A DNA stretch of 22,273 nt from a virus. Where the stretch lies: positions 1-22,273 of the IMG/VR virus record IMGVR_UViG_3300043436_000100. One strand, given 5' to 3'. Position numbers and translations under genes: made by a program. The notes under the pieces were generated by a model, which was given only the letters and a program-made list of their open reading frames with translations, did not search any database and was not told where the DNA came from. Of this stretch, positions 1-6,942 are shown in pieces. How positions within the stretch are numbered: the stretch's first letter is position 1; each line of letters starts with the position of its first letter.

Positions 1-647
1 GCGGCCAAGCTGCCGAGTTGACCCGCACCGCGCAGTCGCAACTCAGCACCAGACAAGCCAGCCGCTTGGTTGGCCGCTTGCGCCGCTTGCTGACGTGCCA
101 AGTCAGCCGACTGCATCTGCACAGCCTGGTTGAATGCTTGCTCGTTTAGTGTCGTGCCAAGGTTGGCCGCTTGCTTGGCAAACCCTTGGTTTGTCAGAGC
201 CTCGGCCACACCTTGGCGTGATCCGCCAAAAGCACGGGCCTGTGTGGCGCGTTCGCCAGTTTGCTGAATGGCCGCACGCCGTGCTGATTCCAAGTCGCCC
301 AATGCGTTTTCACGCACCATCTGGCTGTAGGGGTTCATGTAGCTGCCAATGGAGCCTGGCCCGGTCATGCCCAAATTGGACTGAACAGCCGTTTGCATAC
401 CCGGCTGGTACACACCGCCATACGCCGCCATCTGCGCGGCAAGGTCAGTGCCAGTAATGCCTGGGCCAGCCAAGGCTGTGTTGACCAAAGCCTCTTCACC
501 CGCCTGATACATCGGGTTAAAGCCTGCAAACTGCTGCACAGGCAATGCCCCCGCAACACCTTGGGCCTGCTGGAAGTTTGTGAGATACGCTTCCTTGACT
601 TGTGGGTCAATGGAAGTTGTCGCTGTTGTGCTGCCGCCTTTTGACAT
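1..647 (-). CDS. Internal virion / ejection-type structural protein, partial (C-terminus off the left edge)
   Basis: The reading frame opens with ATG at 647 after an AAGGA site and runs out of the window without a stop (215 codons seen). It begins MSKGGSTTATTSIDP and is rich in Ala, Gln and Gly. A segment near residues 105-150 (MNPYSQMVRENALGDLESAR, then RAFGGSRQGVAEAL) is typical of large virion proteins encoded next to internal proteins in podovirus-like genomes. It starts 9 nt after the stop of the preceding Gln-rich gene, so it is the last gene of the tail/internal-protein block seen here. A role as an internal protein delivered with the DNA is inferred from position and composition. A tail structural role is the alternative. 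Confidence 0.7.
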   Translation of the reverse strand, partial: MSKGGSTTATTSIDPQVKEAYLTNFQQAQGVAGALPVQQFAGFNPMYQAGEEALVNTALAGPGITGTDLAAQMAAYGGVYQPGMQTAVQSNLGMTGPGSIGSYMNPYSQMVRENALGDLESARRAAIQQTGERATQARAFGGSRQGVAEALTNQGFAKQAANLGTTLNEQAFNQAVQMQSADLARQQAAQAANQAAGLSGAELRLRGAGQLGSLA

Positions 648-656
648 ATCTGTTCC

Positions 657-1769
657 TTAACCCAAAAGGGATTTCATTTTTTTGGCTGGAATCTTGCCAT
701 CGTTCAGCATGTCAAGAAGTCCTTTGCCATACTTGTTTACGCTGGATTTTTTGATGACGTATTCGCCAATGTCCAACATGCCAGCGCCATCATCAGGTCC
801 AGCAGGGTTGGGGCCAGCAACACGATCAACCAAGCCGCCTCGTGCGTAACCCGGTGTGCCGCTGACTGCTGCTCCTGCGCTGCCATCGCTGCCAAAGCCA
901 AACCCACCATCGGCTGCATCGCCAGCACCACCGCCCATGCCTGGCTGGTCAAGAACACCACCGTAGGGGTTGATGCCTGCGTCACGCAGCGCAATGTTGG
1001 CCACGCGCTGGCGCTCATACAGGCCGGGGTCATAGCCGCCCATGGCCATGCCACCCTGCGCAGTTGCGTAGGGGTTGCCTGCTGGACTCATCTGGGCCAT
1101 AACTTGGCTGTAGGGGGATGCACCGCCAGCAGTTACGCCGGGGTTGTACTGCGCACCAATTGGGATGGATGTGTAATTGCGAAAGTTTTGGTCAAGTGTC
1201 GAGACAGGGACATTGGCAAAAGGGTTTGTTTGAGCCTGCTGGGCAGCAAGTTGTTGCTGATTTTGCAAATACGCTTGGTAGGCTTTTTGATTGTCTGCAA
1301 TTTGCTGCTGACTTGCCAACTGGTTAAGCCGCTGCTGCTCCGCTGACCTCAAATTGTTAAGCCGCTGCTCTTCTGCATATCTGGCTTGGTTTGCAGCAAT
1401 CTGCTGTTGATTGGCAATTTCGTTTAACCGCTTTTGCTCATCGGACAAACGCTGATTGGCCGCAATCTGCTGTTGGTTTTGTGCCTCACGACCAGCCAAC
1501 TCTGTCATGGCCGTTTGATTAAATGCAATGTCTTGTGGCGTTGTTGGCGTTGCGGCCTCAAACCGCTGCTCAATTACGCTGGGCGCTGCCCGCGTGACTC
1601 GGGCCACATCATCGGTGCTAATGCCCCACTGCGACATCAAGCTGCGAAAGTTTGCATCGGTCAAGCCCTGCGCTTCGCCTTGCTTGATGGCATTGAAAAT
1701 GTTTTGGTCGTACTCTTGTTGGCTGATGCCATTGGCCAGTGACCATGCCAAACCTGGGGAAATTGCCAT
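657..1769 (-). CDS. Gln-rich coiled-coil virion protein (probable internal/ejection protein)
   Basis: This 370-residue protein starts at the second of two adjacent ATGs (1769), because AGGAG lies 7 nt before it and only 4 nt before the first (1772). Residues 1-70 are helical. Residues 95-180 are a Gln/Ala/Asn-rich coiled coil with recurring QQQIAANQ-type blocks. Residues 200-310 are Gly/Pro-rich and probably flexible. The C-terminus has a compact conserved-looking segment (GEYVIKKSSVNKYGKGLLD, about 332-350) that resembles the ends of other phage structural proteins. It sits between a GNAT-like internal-protein gene and another internal-type gene. Known podoviral internal core proteins share this long-helix composition. 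The exact role is inferred, not shown. Confidence 0.7.
   Translation of the reverse strand: MAISPGLAWSLANGISQQEYDQNIFNAIKQGEAQGLTDANFRSLMSQWGISTDDVARVTRAAPSVIEQRFEAATPTTPQDIAFNQTAMTELAGREAQNQQQIAANQRLSDEQKRLNEIANQQQIAANQARYAEEQRLNNLRSAEQQRLNQLASQQQIADNQKAYQAYLQNQQQLAAQQAQTNPFANVPVSTLDQNFRNYTSIPIGAQYNPGVTAGGASPYSQVMAQMSPAGNPYATAQGGMAMGGYDPGLYERQRVANIALRDAGINPYGGVLDQPGMGGGAGDAADGGFGFGSDGSAGAAVSGTPGYARGGLVDRVAGPNPAGPDDGAGMLDIGEYVIKKSSVNKYGKGLLDMLNDGKIPAKKMKSLLG
1236..1475 (-). repeat. Gln-rich QQQIAANQ repeats with 11-residue spacing
   Basis: Within the Gln-rich virion protein, QQQIAANQ occurs at residues 99-106 and 121-128, QQQIADNQ at 154-161 and QQQLAAQQ at 171-178. The first two intervals are 22 and 33 residues, multiples of 11, which fits a hendecad coiled coil. 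The last interval (17) breaks the pattern. Confidence 0.7.
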
Positions 1770-1779
1770 CATCTATCTC

Positions 1780-2148
1780 CTAAAGTGCTTTTGCAAGGAC
1801 AGTCCACTGTGGGCTGTACCCTTCATCTTTCAAAAATGTCTTGGCCCAGCCCCTTCGGCCTGCCAATGACACCCTGGTGCAGCCAATCGACTTGCCCCAG
1901 GATTCGATCATCGGTCGCATCCGTGAGAGTTCATCGAGGTCGCCACCAGCCAAGAAGTAATGCAAATTCTTGAGCCTTGGATAGACAATGATCTCAGTCA
2001 GCACCACAGAATTCACCGCAGGCCATAGCTGCAACTTGTTCTGCTCGACCATTTCCCTGACGTCAGCAAAATGGTGTGTGCCTCCAGAGTATTCTAATGC
2101 CGCCTCCACATGGTGGCGCAGTCTCTCCAGTTGCTCTAAGTCATTCAT
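1780..2148 (-). CDS. GNAT-like phage internal virion protein (T7 gp13-like)
   Basis: A 122-residue protein whose ATG overlaps the stop of the tail nozzle gene (ATGA). The core (LQLWPAVNSVVLTEIIVYPR, then LHYFLAGGDLDEL and GWAKTFLKDEGY) has the strand-strand-helix layout of a small GNAT fold. Similar short proteins in many podoviruses are annotated as internal virion protein, after T7 gp13. No clear acetyl-CoA-binding Q/RxxGxG/A loop is visible, so catalysis is doubtful and a structural or assembly role is more likely. The neighbours, nozzle upstream and Gln-rich internal proteins downstream, support a virion role. Family assignment is from recalled sequence pattern. Confidence 0.65.
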   Translation of the reverse strand: MNDLEQLERLRHHVEAALEYSGGTHHFADVREMVEQNKLQLWPAVNSVVLTEIIVYPRLKNLHYFLAGGDLDELSRMRPMIESWGKSIGCTRVSLAGRRGWAKTFLKDEGYSPQWTVLAKAL

Positions 2149-3623
2149 CGCTTGCCAGCAGCCACCGCATCAAGGCGCATGACACCCACGCGCCAATCAG
2201 CCAAAACAGCGCCCGTCACCTTCATGTTGATCTGGCGTCCAGAAAATCGCACGCTGGTCGGGTTAGCAGCCGAATAAGGCCCATATGAGAACTCAGCGCC
2301 TGTGGGATAGTTTCTGGCAGTGAATGACACCACAGCCTCGCCCAGCGCCTGCTCGTCAGGGATTACTTGCAGCACGCTCATGATGTTGTCACCGTTGCCG
2401 ATCTGCACAGGTCCAGACTCGGCAAAGACTGACGCGCCGTCATAGTCAAAACCCACCTCATGCTCATACACATAGCCATCCACCGACACCATCATGGGGC
2501 GTGAGAACACCCCAGAGTCTGTGCCTGCGGTACGCGCCAGTGTGCCAACAGCCCAATGGTTCTCCCGGTAATTGAAAGTGACGTAGCTGTCATTCTCGTT
2601 GCTGCTGTTGCTGGGGTAGTACCACCAGATTTCACCATACTGACTGTTGTGAACAGCGTAAATCTTGCTGGCTTGGTTGTAGTTGATGTTTCCAAGGATG
2701 TAATCACCCACATCACTTGGCAGTGGCTTGACGTAACCGTCATAAATCCAAAAGCCCGACTTGCTCATCCAGATGGCCGCAGTGTCAATGGCAGCCACTG
2801 CCTGCGCCGAAATCAGGCCGCAGCCCGAGCCAGCCTTTTCAAAGCCGTAAACGAATGGAGCGCCCACATACTGCGCTGTATGCACATCCACATCGGTAAA
2901 CAGCAAGTTGATGCCCTTGACGCGCTTGCCTGCCAGCAGCGTGCCAGGTGTGGCCAGTTCGTAGTCACCAGCCAAGTTGTCGGTGGAAGGCGTCCAAAGC
3001 GTGTTGTCTTCTTGGTCGCACCACTGAACCTTGCGTGGGTTGCCACCAGCGCCAAGGGCAAAAAGAATGCGCTCGGCAGTCACCAGCAAGGCGCTGTTAT
3101 CTTCTGGCGCGTTGGCAATTGGCGCTGCAATCGTTGGCGTGGTGAAACCAAGCTGCCACTCGTACAGTTTGCCATCGGCGTTGGAGCAGGCCACCAGATA
3201 CTCACCCCAGGTGTCCATGCTCCATGTGGTGGCTGGCGTGATGGAGCCAAGGTCAGGTCGCGCAATGCCATAGCTGAACTTGCCGTAATCGCTGTAACCG
3301 TAACCAGTTTTTACAAGCGCATCCGCAATGCCAGCCGTAAATCCAGTTGGCGTGATGTCCTTAATCGTGCCGGACTCGCTCATGGCATACAGCTTGGAAT
3401 GCGTGCCGATGCCCGTCCAGCGTGTGGCGTTGTTGTCGCGCCAGTTGATCAATCCTCGTCCTAGGCCAGTGACCTGCTGGCTGGAGCGTTTGCGCCAGCC
3501 ACCAATAGGCCGCAGGGTGTTCTCGTACCAGCGCACTAGGTTGGCGTCATACCAGCGGCCAGCAGCTTGGTACTCAGTGCCATTGCGGTAGATGCCTGGT
3601 GGAAGTTTGATGGGGATGTACAT
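2145..3623 (-). CDS. Tail nozzle / stabilisation protein (P22 gp10-like beta-propeller)
   Basis: About 492 residues, starting MYIPIKLPPGIYRNGTEYQA. That opening, followed by WYDANLVRWYENTLRPIGGW, is characteristic of podoviral tail proteins that form the nozzle (P22 gp10 stabilisation protein and relatives). The body is rich in Trp, Tyr, Gly and short beta segments with repeated WxxxG/YxxG patterns (residues 60-430), as expected of a beta-propeller. The ATG at 3623 lies just after the stop of the previous gene. A GTG at 3629 overlapping that stop would add two residues. It forms the distal tail tube through which DNA leaves. Confident as a tail protein; the exact family is somewhat less sure. 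Confidence 0.8.
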   Translation of the reverse strand: MYIPIKLPPGIYRNGTEYQAAGRWYDANLVRWYENTLRPIGGWRKRSSQQVTGLGRGLINWRDNNATRWTGIGTHSKLYAMSESGTIKDITPTGFTAGIADALVKTGYGYSDYGKFSYGIARPDLGSITPATTWSMDTWGEYLVACSNADGKLYEWQLGFTTPTIAAPIANAPEDNSALLVTAERILFALGAGGNPRKVQWCDQEDNTLWTPSTDNLAGDYELATPGTLLAGKRVKGINLLFTDVDVHTAQYVGAPFVYGFEKAGSGCGLISAQAVAAIDTAAIWMSKSGFWIYDGYVKPLPSDVGDYILGNINYNQASKIYAVHNSQYGEIWWYYPSNSSNENDSYVTFNYRENHWAVGTLARTAGTDSGVFSRPMMVSVDGYVYEHEVGFDYDGASVFAESGPVQIGNGDNIMSVLQVIPDEQALGEAVVSFTARNYPTGAEFSYGPYSAANPTSVRFSGRQINMKVTGAVLADWRVGVMRLDAVAAGKR

Positions 3624-3625
3624 AT

Positions 3626-4282
3626 TCACACCGTTGGTAAATTGGAGACAAACGTCATGGTCGCAATTGCCGATGGCACTGCTGGGCGTGTGGGGCTTGT
3701 GCCAGCAGCGAATGCCTCAAGGCTCACATCTGTGCTGGTCACGCAGCCCACAACCTCAACGTAATCACCAGCCGACAAGCTGACAAAAAAGTTTAAAGCA
3801 GCGATCAGGTGGCTTGGGTCGCCACCAGATTTTCGGGCTGGGATGTGAAACCTGCTGTTGGAGTCTGCAATGTTTGTGCCGTTTTTACGAAACCACACAT
3901 CAAAATCTTGGCCATCATTGCTGACGTTTTTGATTTGCAAAGAAAACTGCAAGTTCCAAATGCCATCCACCGCCACAGTGATGCGAGAGTCGCTTGCAAT
4001 GCTGACGCCATTGGAGATGTCAGTATTGCGAAAAAAAACAGGGTAAGCAGTGGTCGTATTTGCAGCCACCTGGTCGGTGCTGTCGTGAAACGCCCCATGC
4101 GGGTTGTTCAGATTCTTGCCACCCATTGGGCCAAACAATGCACCCAGCACGCTGGTCAGCTTGCGAAAGTACAGATTCAAAGACCCATAGTTTTCGCTGA
4201 AATGCCTGCGCTCATACCCCTCTGGCGCAAAGCCAAGGCTTGGTATTGAGGGGACTTCCAGTTGCTGCTTGATGTTTGCCAT
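3626..4282 (-). CDS. Beta-rich (jelly-roll-like) virion protein
   Basis: 218 residues. The N-terminal 60 residues (IPSLGFAPEGYERRHFSENY...) look like a helical anchoring segment. Residues 80-200 alternate hydrophobic and polar strands (SRITVAVDGIWNLQFSLQIK, DFDVWFRKNGTNI, LSAGDYVEVVGCVT), which is the C1q/TNF-like jelly-roll pattern. Proteins like this are frequent in podoviral tail regions and probably decorate the virion or bind a surface. The gene starts at ATG 4282, 18 nt after the endolysin stop, with a GGTGG somewhat far upstream, and ends against the nozzle gene. No enzyme motif is seen. Virion location is inferred from fold and context. Confidence 0.6.
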   Translation of the reverse strand: MANIKQQLEVPSIPSLGFAPEGYERRHFSENYGSLNLYFRKLTSVLGALFGPMGGKNLNNPHGAFHDSTDQVAANTTTAYPVFFRNTDISNGVSIASDSRITVAVDGIWNLQFSLQIKNVSNDGQDFDVWFRKNGTNIADSNSRFHIPARKSGGDPSHLIAALNFFVSLSAGDYVEVVGCVTSTDVSLEAFAAGTSPTRPAVPSAIATMTFVSNLPTV

Positions 4283-4300
4283 GGCGCAATTATTCCACCT

Positions 4301-4915
4301 TTACCCGCCCAGCACTTCTAAGGCGTGGTTGGTGTGCAAGATGCGGTCATCCAACCCAATCGTGCCGCCGTTGATTTTCTTTGTGAGCGCCAGGTGGTTG
4401 CCAGCTTCGGCCAAAGCATTCAGCTTCTGGGTGTCCCAAAACCAGCCTGCGGTCATGGCAGCGTATTGAGGCGTGGACACCAGGTCAGGCTCCATGATGA
4501 AGTCCACACCCAGCGCCTGCCCTGCATGGTGGTAATTTGCAGATCCCGTCAACTGGATGCAGCCACGGCCACGAAAACGATACCCATCACCAGAAGCCTC
4601 GTCCCGATTTGACATGCGGTTGCCGTAAATGCGGTTTGCAATTTTCTTTGGTTGTCGTTCATATGCAGCAGCCTCTTCAGGCGTAAAGCCCCATGTGCGC
4701 CGTGGCGTGCGGGGAAATAGTTTGAGCAGCGTTGCGGCCCTGTAGTTGAGGTTTTCCTCCAGCACACGGAAGTTGGCGCTCTCATGGCCGCACTGACCGA
4801 TAAACGCAGCCTGCTGGCGCGGTGTCAGGATATTGAATCGCTCAAAAGTGGCGTTCAGTGCATCGACCCACTGAGGGCCGATGTGCAGTTTTTTAAGTTG
4901 TTCACTGTTGACCAT
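4301..4915 (-). CDS. Endolysin, GH19 (chitinase-like) muramidase
   Basis: 204 residues matching the glycoside hydrolase 19 family used by many phage lysins to cut peptidoglycan. The catalytic region is AFIGQCGHESANFRVLEENL (residues 38-57), with the expected general acid Glu45 and nearby Glu53/54. The second signature, GYRFRGRGCIQLTG (111-124), lines the substrate cleft. A Trp/Phe-rich segment (GWFWDTQKLNALAE, 157-170) follows. There is no signal peptide or membrane anchor, so it needs a holin to reach the wall. GGAG lies 8 nt before the ATG, and the gene overlaps the end of Rz by 14 nt. Length is normal for a single-domain lysin. Confidence 0.92.
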   Translation of the reverse strand: MVNSEQLKKLHIGPQWVDALNATFERFNILTPRQQAAFIGQCGHESANFRVLEENLNYRAATLLKLFPRTPRRTWGFTPEEAAAYERQPKKIANRIYGNRMSNRDEASGDGYRFRGRGCIQLTGSANYHHAGQALGVDFIMEPDLVSTPQYAAMTAGWFWDTQKLNALAEAGNHLALTKKINGGTIGLDDRILHTNHALEVLGG

Positions 4916-5423
4916 TGATGATGCTCCTCATGTTCTCGTATGCGTCCACGCACGCATTCAGTTGGTTGATGGCCCTGTCGCCATCGGCTGCGATCTGCGC
5001 GATCAGTTCGAGGGTTTGGCGCTCGGAGTCGCTGGGGCCACTGGCATCAGAATTTGCGTCAGGCGCTCGGTCAGGTTGGCTTCTCTCTTGGTTGCTATCT
5101 CCGCTGGCAGCGGGGGCACTTGCGGGGGCTTGTGGACAACTGGTGGTGTAGAGCCGCACCCTGCCAGCACGAATGGCAGAATTAAGATCAGTTTGCTTTT
5201 TGGCAATGACATTGTTGGCCTTTCTGAGTTCGGTTTCTTTGTCAGCGACAGCCTTGGCCATCTCTTGCTCTTTGGCTCGCGCCTCTTCGTTCTTTCTGGC
5301 GATCTCGATTTGCATCTCAGCATCCCGGTCATCCCAGCCGCTGCTGTAGCCGTATTTGTAAAAGCCGCCCATCGCCAGCACGGCTACCAGTGCCAGCGCA
5401 GGGTACAGGGTCATCGGACTCAT
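4902..5423 (-). CDS. Rz: Rz-like inner-membrane spanin
   Basis: 173 residues. An N-terminal anchor (about 5-22, LALVAVLAMGGFYKYGY) is followed by a long charged coiled coil (37-85) and a C-terminal block (TLELIAQIAADGDRAINQLN, 137-156) typical of Rz proteins. Residues 100-135 are an Ala/Pro/Ser linker. With Rz1 it spans the periplasm and fuses inner and outer membranes at the end of lysis. The start ATG overlaps the upstream stop (ATGA), and the end overlaps the endolysin start. The nested lipoprotein frame at 5003-5212 confirms the assignment. In lambda the spanins follow the endolysin; here they come first. Confidence 0.87.
   Translation of the reverse strand: MSPMTLYPALALVAVLAMGGFYKYGYSSGWDDRDAEMQIEIARKNEEARAKEQEMAKAVADKETELRKANNVIAKKQTDLNSAIRAGRVRLYTTSCPQAPASAPAASGDSNQERSQPDRAPDANSDASGPSDSERQTLELIAQIAADGDRAINQLNACVDAYENMRSIINGQQ
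5003..5212 (-). CDS. Rz1: Rz1-like outer-membrane spanin lipoprotein, nested inside Rz
   Basis: A 69-residue frame wholly inside Rz in another register. It has a short basic N-terminus, a hydrophobic stretch and a lipobox (LAGC, Cys19). It then becomes Pro-rich (STPPVVHKPPQVPPLPAEIA, 21-40), the classic Rz1 signature. Signal peptidase II would cleave before Cys19, leaving about 51 residues attached to the outer membrane to meet the Rz C-terminus. The frame extends further upstream, but the ATG at 5212 places the signal sequence at the N-terminus as required. Nested Rz1 genes are known from lambda and many other phages. Confidence 0.85.
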   Translation of the reverse strand: MSLPKSKLILILPFVLAGCGSTPPVVHKPPQVPPLPAEIATKREANLTERLTQILMPVAPATPSAKPSN

Positions 5424-5953
5424 GTTGCCTCTTTCCGAGCCGCTGCAATCTCTGCACGGTCTTCTTCAGGTTCTTGGTAGTCTGGTGGTGTGGTTGGTGG
5501 TGGGCCGGGGGTCCATGTCTCGTCCAAATCAGGGTTCTTGTAGCCCATCCAGTTGAAGTCAGGCATCGACACTGTGGTCGAAGGGGCGCAGTATGACTGG
5601 TGCGGCGCATGGTGCGCTGAATGCGCGTGGTGCATGGAGTTGTTGTATGCCATGTTGGTGTTCATGGGTGGCGGTGACATCCTGCTTGTGATGCCGTTGA
5701 CTGCACGCTTGCCCACAATACCGCCGATGCCGCCCACAATCAGCAGCACGATGTCGTTGAGCATCTTGGTGTATGCCTGATCAATGGGGGCCATTGACTT
5801 GATTGGCTGGGTCACAAAGGTCACTGAGTACAGCAGCGCAATGACGATACCAGCCAAGATCAGTGTGATCATCACGACCACAAAGGCCCACACCCTGACC
5901 TCTAAAGCCTCTGCCGACATCGGCTGTTTTGGTTCATTGCTTTGGTTGATCAA
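5420..5953 (-). CDS. Two-TM membrane protein with His-rich tail, holin candidate
   Basis: About 177 residues. Two hydrophobic segments, residues 21-47 and 66-81 (the second Gly-rich, LLIVGGIGGIVG), are separated by a short loop. The C-terminal tail is long and polar, with a His cluster (MHHAHSAHHAPH, 107-118) and Pro-rich acidic stretches. It lies directly before Rz/Rz1 and the endolysin, so a holin or holin partner is plausible. A TTG at 5953 is chosen because GGAG sits 7 nt upstream. The first ATG, at 5920, lacks a good site and would shorten the protein to 166 residues. The stop overlaps the Rz start (ATGA). The 95-residue tail is long for a holin. Confidence 0.6.
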   Translation of the reverse strand: MINQSNEPKQPMSAEALEVRVWAFVVVMITLILAGIVIALLYSVTFVTQPIKSMAPIDQAYTKMLNDIVLLIVGGIGGIVGKRAVNGITSRMSPPPMNTNMAYNNSMHHAHSAHHAPHQSYCAPSTTVSMPDFNWMGYKNPDLDETWTPGPPPTTPPDYQEPEEDRAEIAAARKEAT

Positions 5954-6128
5954 TTTGCTTCTCCAGTATGGGGGCCACCAGATACTCAGGGCACTGCTGC
6001 GTGAACAGACACTTGGGCTTTTGGCAGTCGGGTTTGTGGAAGTTGTCAGGGTTCTGGCACTCGTAGCGGTAGGAGTTCTCACACCCAGCCAGAGCCACCA
6101 GCGCCAAGATCAGTGCAGTGTGTTTCAT
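5934..6128 (-). CDS. Small Cys-rich lipoprotein
   Basis: 64 residues with a lipoprotein signal (MKHTALILALVALAGC, lipid-attachment Cys16). The mature part is only about 49 residues and carries four more cysteines (24, 35, 40, 46) in a segment containing ECQNPDNFHKPDCQKPKC. Disulfides in the periplasm are likely. The ATG overlaps the preceding stop (ATGA), and the 3' end overlaps the proposed TTG start of the next gene by 20 nt. Function is unknown. A role in superinfection exclusion or as an accessory spanin-like lysis factor are options. It lacks the Pro-rich tract of Rz1, and a clear Rz1 exists downstream. Confidence 0.75.
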   Translation of the reverse strand: MKHTALILALVALAGCENSYRYECQNPDNFHKPDCQKPKCLFTQQCPEYLVAPILEKQIDQPKQ

Positions 6129-6283
6129 ATGCCTAGTTTCTCCAAGAACGCTTCGATGACTCGGTTGGCAATGTCTGGGGGCAAGAACTGAAGCACCTTA
6201 AAGCCGACCCAGATAAAGGCCAGATAGCAGTTGATTTTGAGCCACTTGTCAAAACCATCTCGGACTTCTTTCCACTTGTCCAC
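6125..6283 (-). CDS. Small single-TM protein
   Basis: About 52 residues (MDKWKEVRDGFDKWLKINCY, then a TM segment near LAFIWVGFKVLQFL, then a short amphipathic tail). The start is uncertain. The GTG at 6283 begins right after the upstream stop and is preferred. An in-frame TTG at 6325 would add 14 residues but overlap the preceding gene by 41 nt and has no convincing ribosome site. The stop overlaps the lipoprotein ATG (ATGA). It belongs to the membrane-protein run before the spanins. I do not recognise the family. Confidence 0.6.
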   Translation of the reverse strand: MDKWKEVRDGFDKWLKINCYLAFIWVGFKVLQFLPPDIANRVIEAFLEKLGI

Positions 6284-6284
6284 A

Positions 6285-6773
6285 TCAGCCGCACCCCACG
6301 GCTGCACAATAAGTGATGAGCTCAAGAACGCCCCACAGAACAGCTATAGACATGAAGCCGATCAACCCCAAGGCAATCGCCATTTCGATGTTTTCAGCTC
6401 GCTTTCTGGCGGCATTGAGAGCCCTAGCAGCCTCACGGCGCTGCTCTGCAATATCTTCCTTGTTCATCTCCATAACACGCTGCTGGATTGAGTTCCAAAC
6501 ATCCATGTTGTTGGTGGAAAAGAACAGACCCTTGAGTTGTTCCTCAAAATCTCTTTGGGCTTTCAGAGCCAGTTCGATTTCGATGGCCTTGCCCATGTTT
6601 GAGCCGCCAGCCTTCTTGGCCTGATTCGCGGCTTTGGTGGCCGTGTGCTTGGCATCAAAGTATTTGCCGATCAGGGGGCCAAGACTTGAGACATCATCGA
6701 CTGTTGCCGATGCTTTTTTAATCATGTCAACCGCAGCACTAACTGCAGCCATCGCAGTTACAGGATCAATCAT
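6285..6773 (-). CDS. Conserved phage protein with helical domain and C-terminal TM
   Basis: 162 residues starting MIDPVTAMAAVSAAVDMIKK. A predicted helical body (1-128) includes FFSTNNMDVWNSIQQRVMEM (84-103) and a charged coiled stretch (RREAARALNAARKRAEN). A TM segment follows at about 130-155. Proteins with this layout recur in marine and freshwater podoviruses between tail and lysis genes, without known function. The ATG overlaps the upstream stop as TGATG. The same frame stays open upstream to 6902, but that extension is Cys/Arg-rich and overlaps two small genes, so it is not used. The protein could anchor a lysis or virion-associated complex to the inner membrane; this is inference. Confidence 0.75.
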   Translation of the reverse strand: MIDPVTAMAAVSAAVDMIKKASATVDDVSSLGPLIGKYFDAKHTATKAANQAKKAGGSNMGKAIEIELALKAQRDFEEQLKGLFFSTNNMDVWNSIQQRVMEMNKEDIAEQRREAARALNAARKRAENIEMAIALGLIGFMSIAVLWGVLELITYCAAVGCG

Positions 6774-6853
6774 CACAGCCCCCTTACAACAACTAAAGCG
6801 ACCTGCAACAGCCACCACACAACAACGATGCCGACGGCAAGTTTCACCCTCAT
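6773..6853 (-). CDS. Very small hydrophobic protein (26 aa)
   Basis: MRVKLAVGIVVVWWLLQVAL then VVVRGL: one TM segment with a basic N-terminus and almost nothing else. Its ATG overlaps the stop of the 30-residue gene upstream (ATGA), and its stop overlaps the next start (TGATG). That perfect fit in a coupled series is the main evidence that it is real. It could be a holin modulator or another lysis accessory. It is too short to classify. Confidence 0.5.
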   Translation of the reverse strand: MRVKLAVGIVVVWWLLQVALVVVRGL

Positions 6854-6942
6854 GACAGCACCCAGATAAACACCTTGGCGCACCAGATGACCATCCCGAC
6901 AAGAAGGACCGCAGCGATGAAGCTAACGGCCCAGTCTTTCAT
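6850..6942 (-). CDS. Very small hydrophobic protein (30 aa)
   Basis: MKDWAVSFIAAVLLVGMVIW then CAKVFIWVLS: one TM segment over nearly the whole length. The ATG overlaps the stop of the 68-residue gene, and the stop overlaps the ATG of the 26-residue gene, both as ATGA. Size and context fit a holin-associated peptide. No family is recognised, and coding status rests on the overlaps and the hydrophobic pattern. Confidence 0.5.
   Translation of the reverse strand: MKDWAVSFIAAVLLVGMVIWCAKVFIWVLS

Noticed and set aside
134-644. Several overlapping short frames on both strands near the left edge
   Set aside because: They conflict with the continuous minus-strand frame 647-1, which has a good ribosome site and phage-like protein sequence.
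2556-3464. 302-codon plus-strand frame opposite the tail nozzle gene
   Set aside because: No start signal or protein family pattern; the opposite strand carries a clear tail protein with proper overlaps.
6774-6902. Upstream extension of the 162-residue gene to a start at 6902
   Set aside because: The added residues are Cys/Arg-rich and lie across the two small TM genes; the ATG at 6773 fits the coupled junction.
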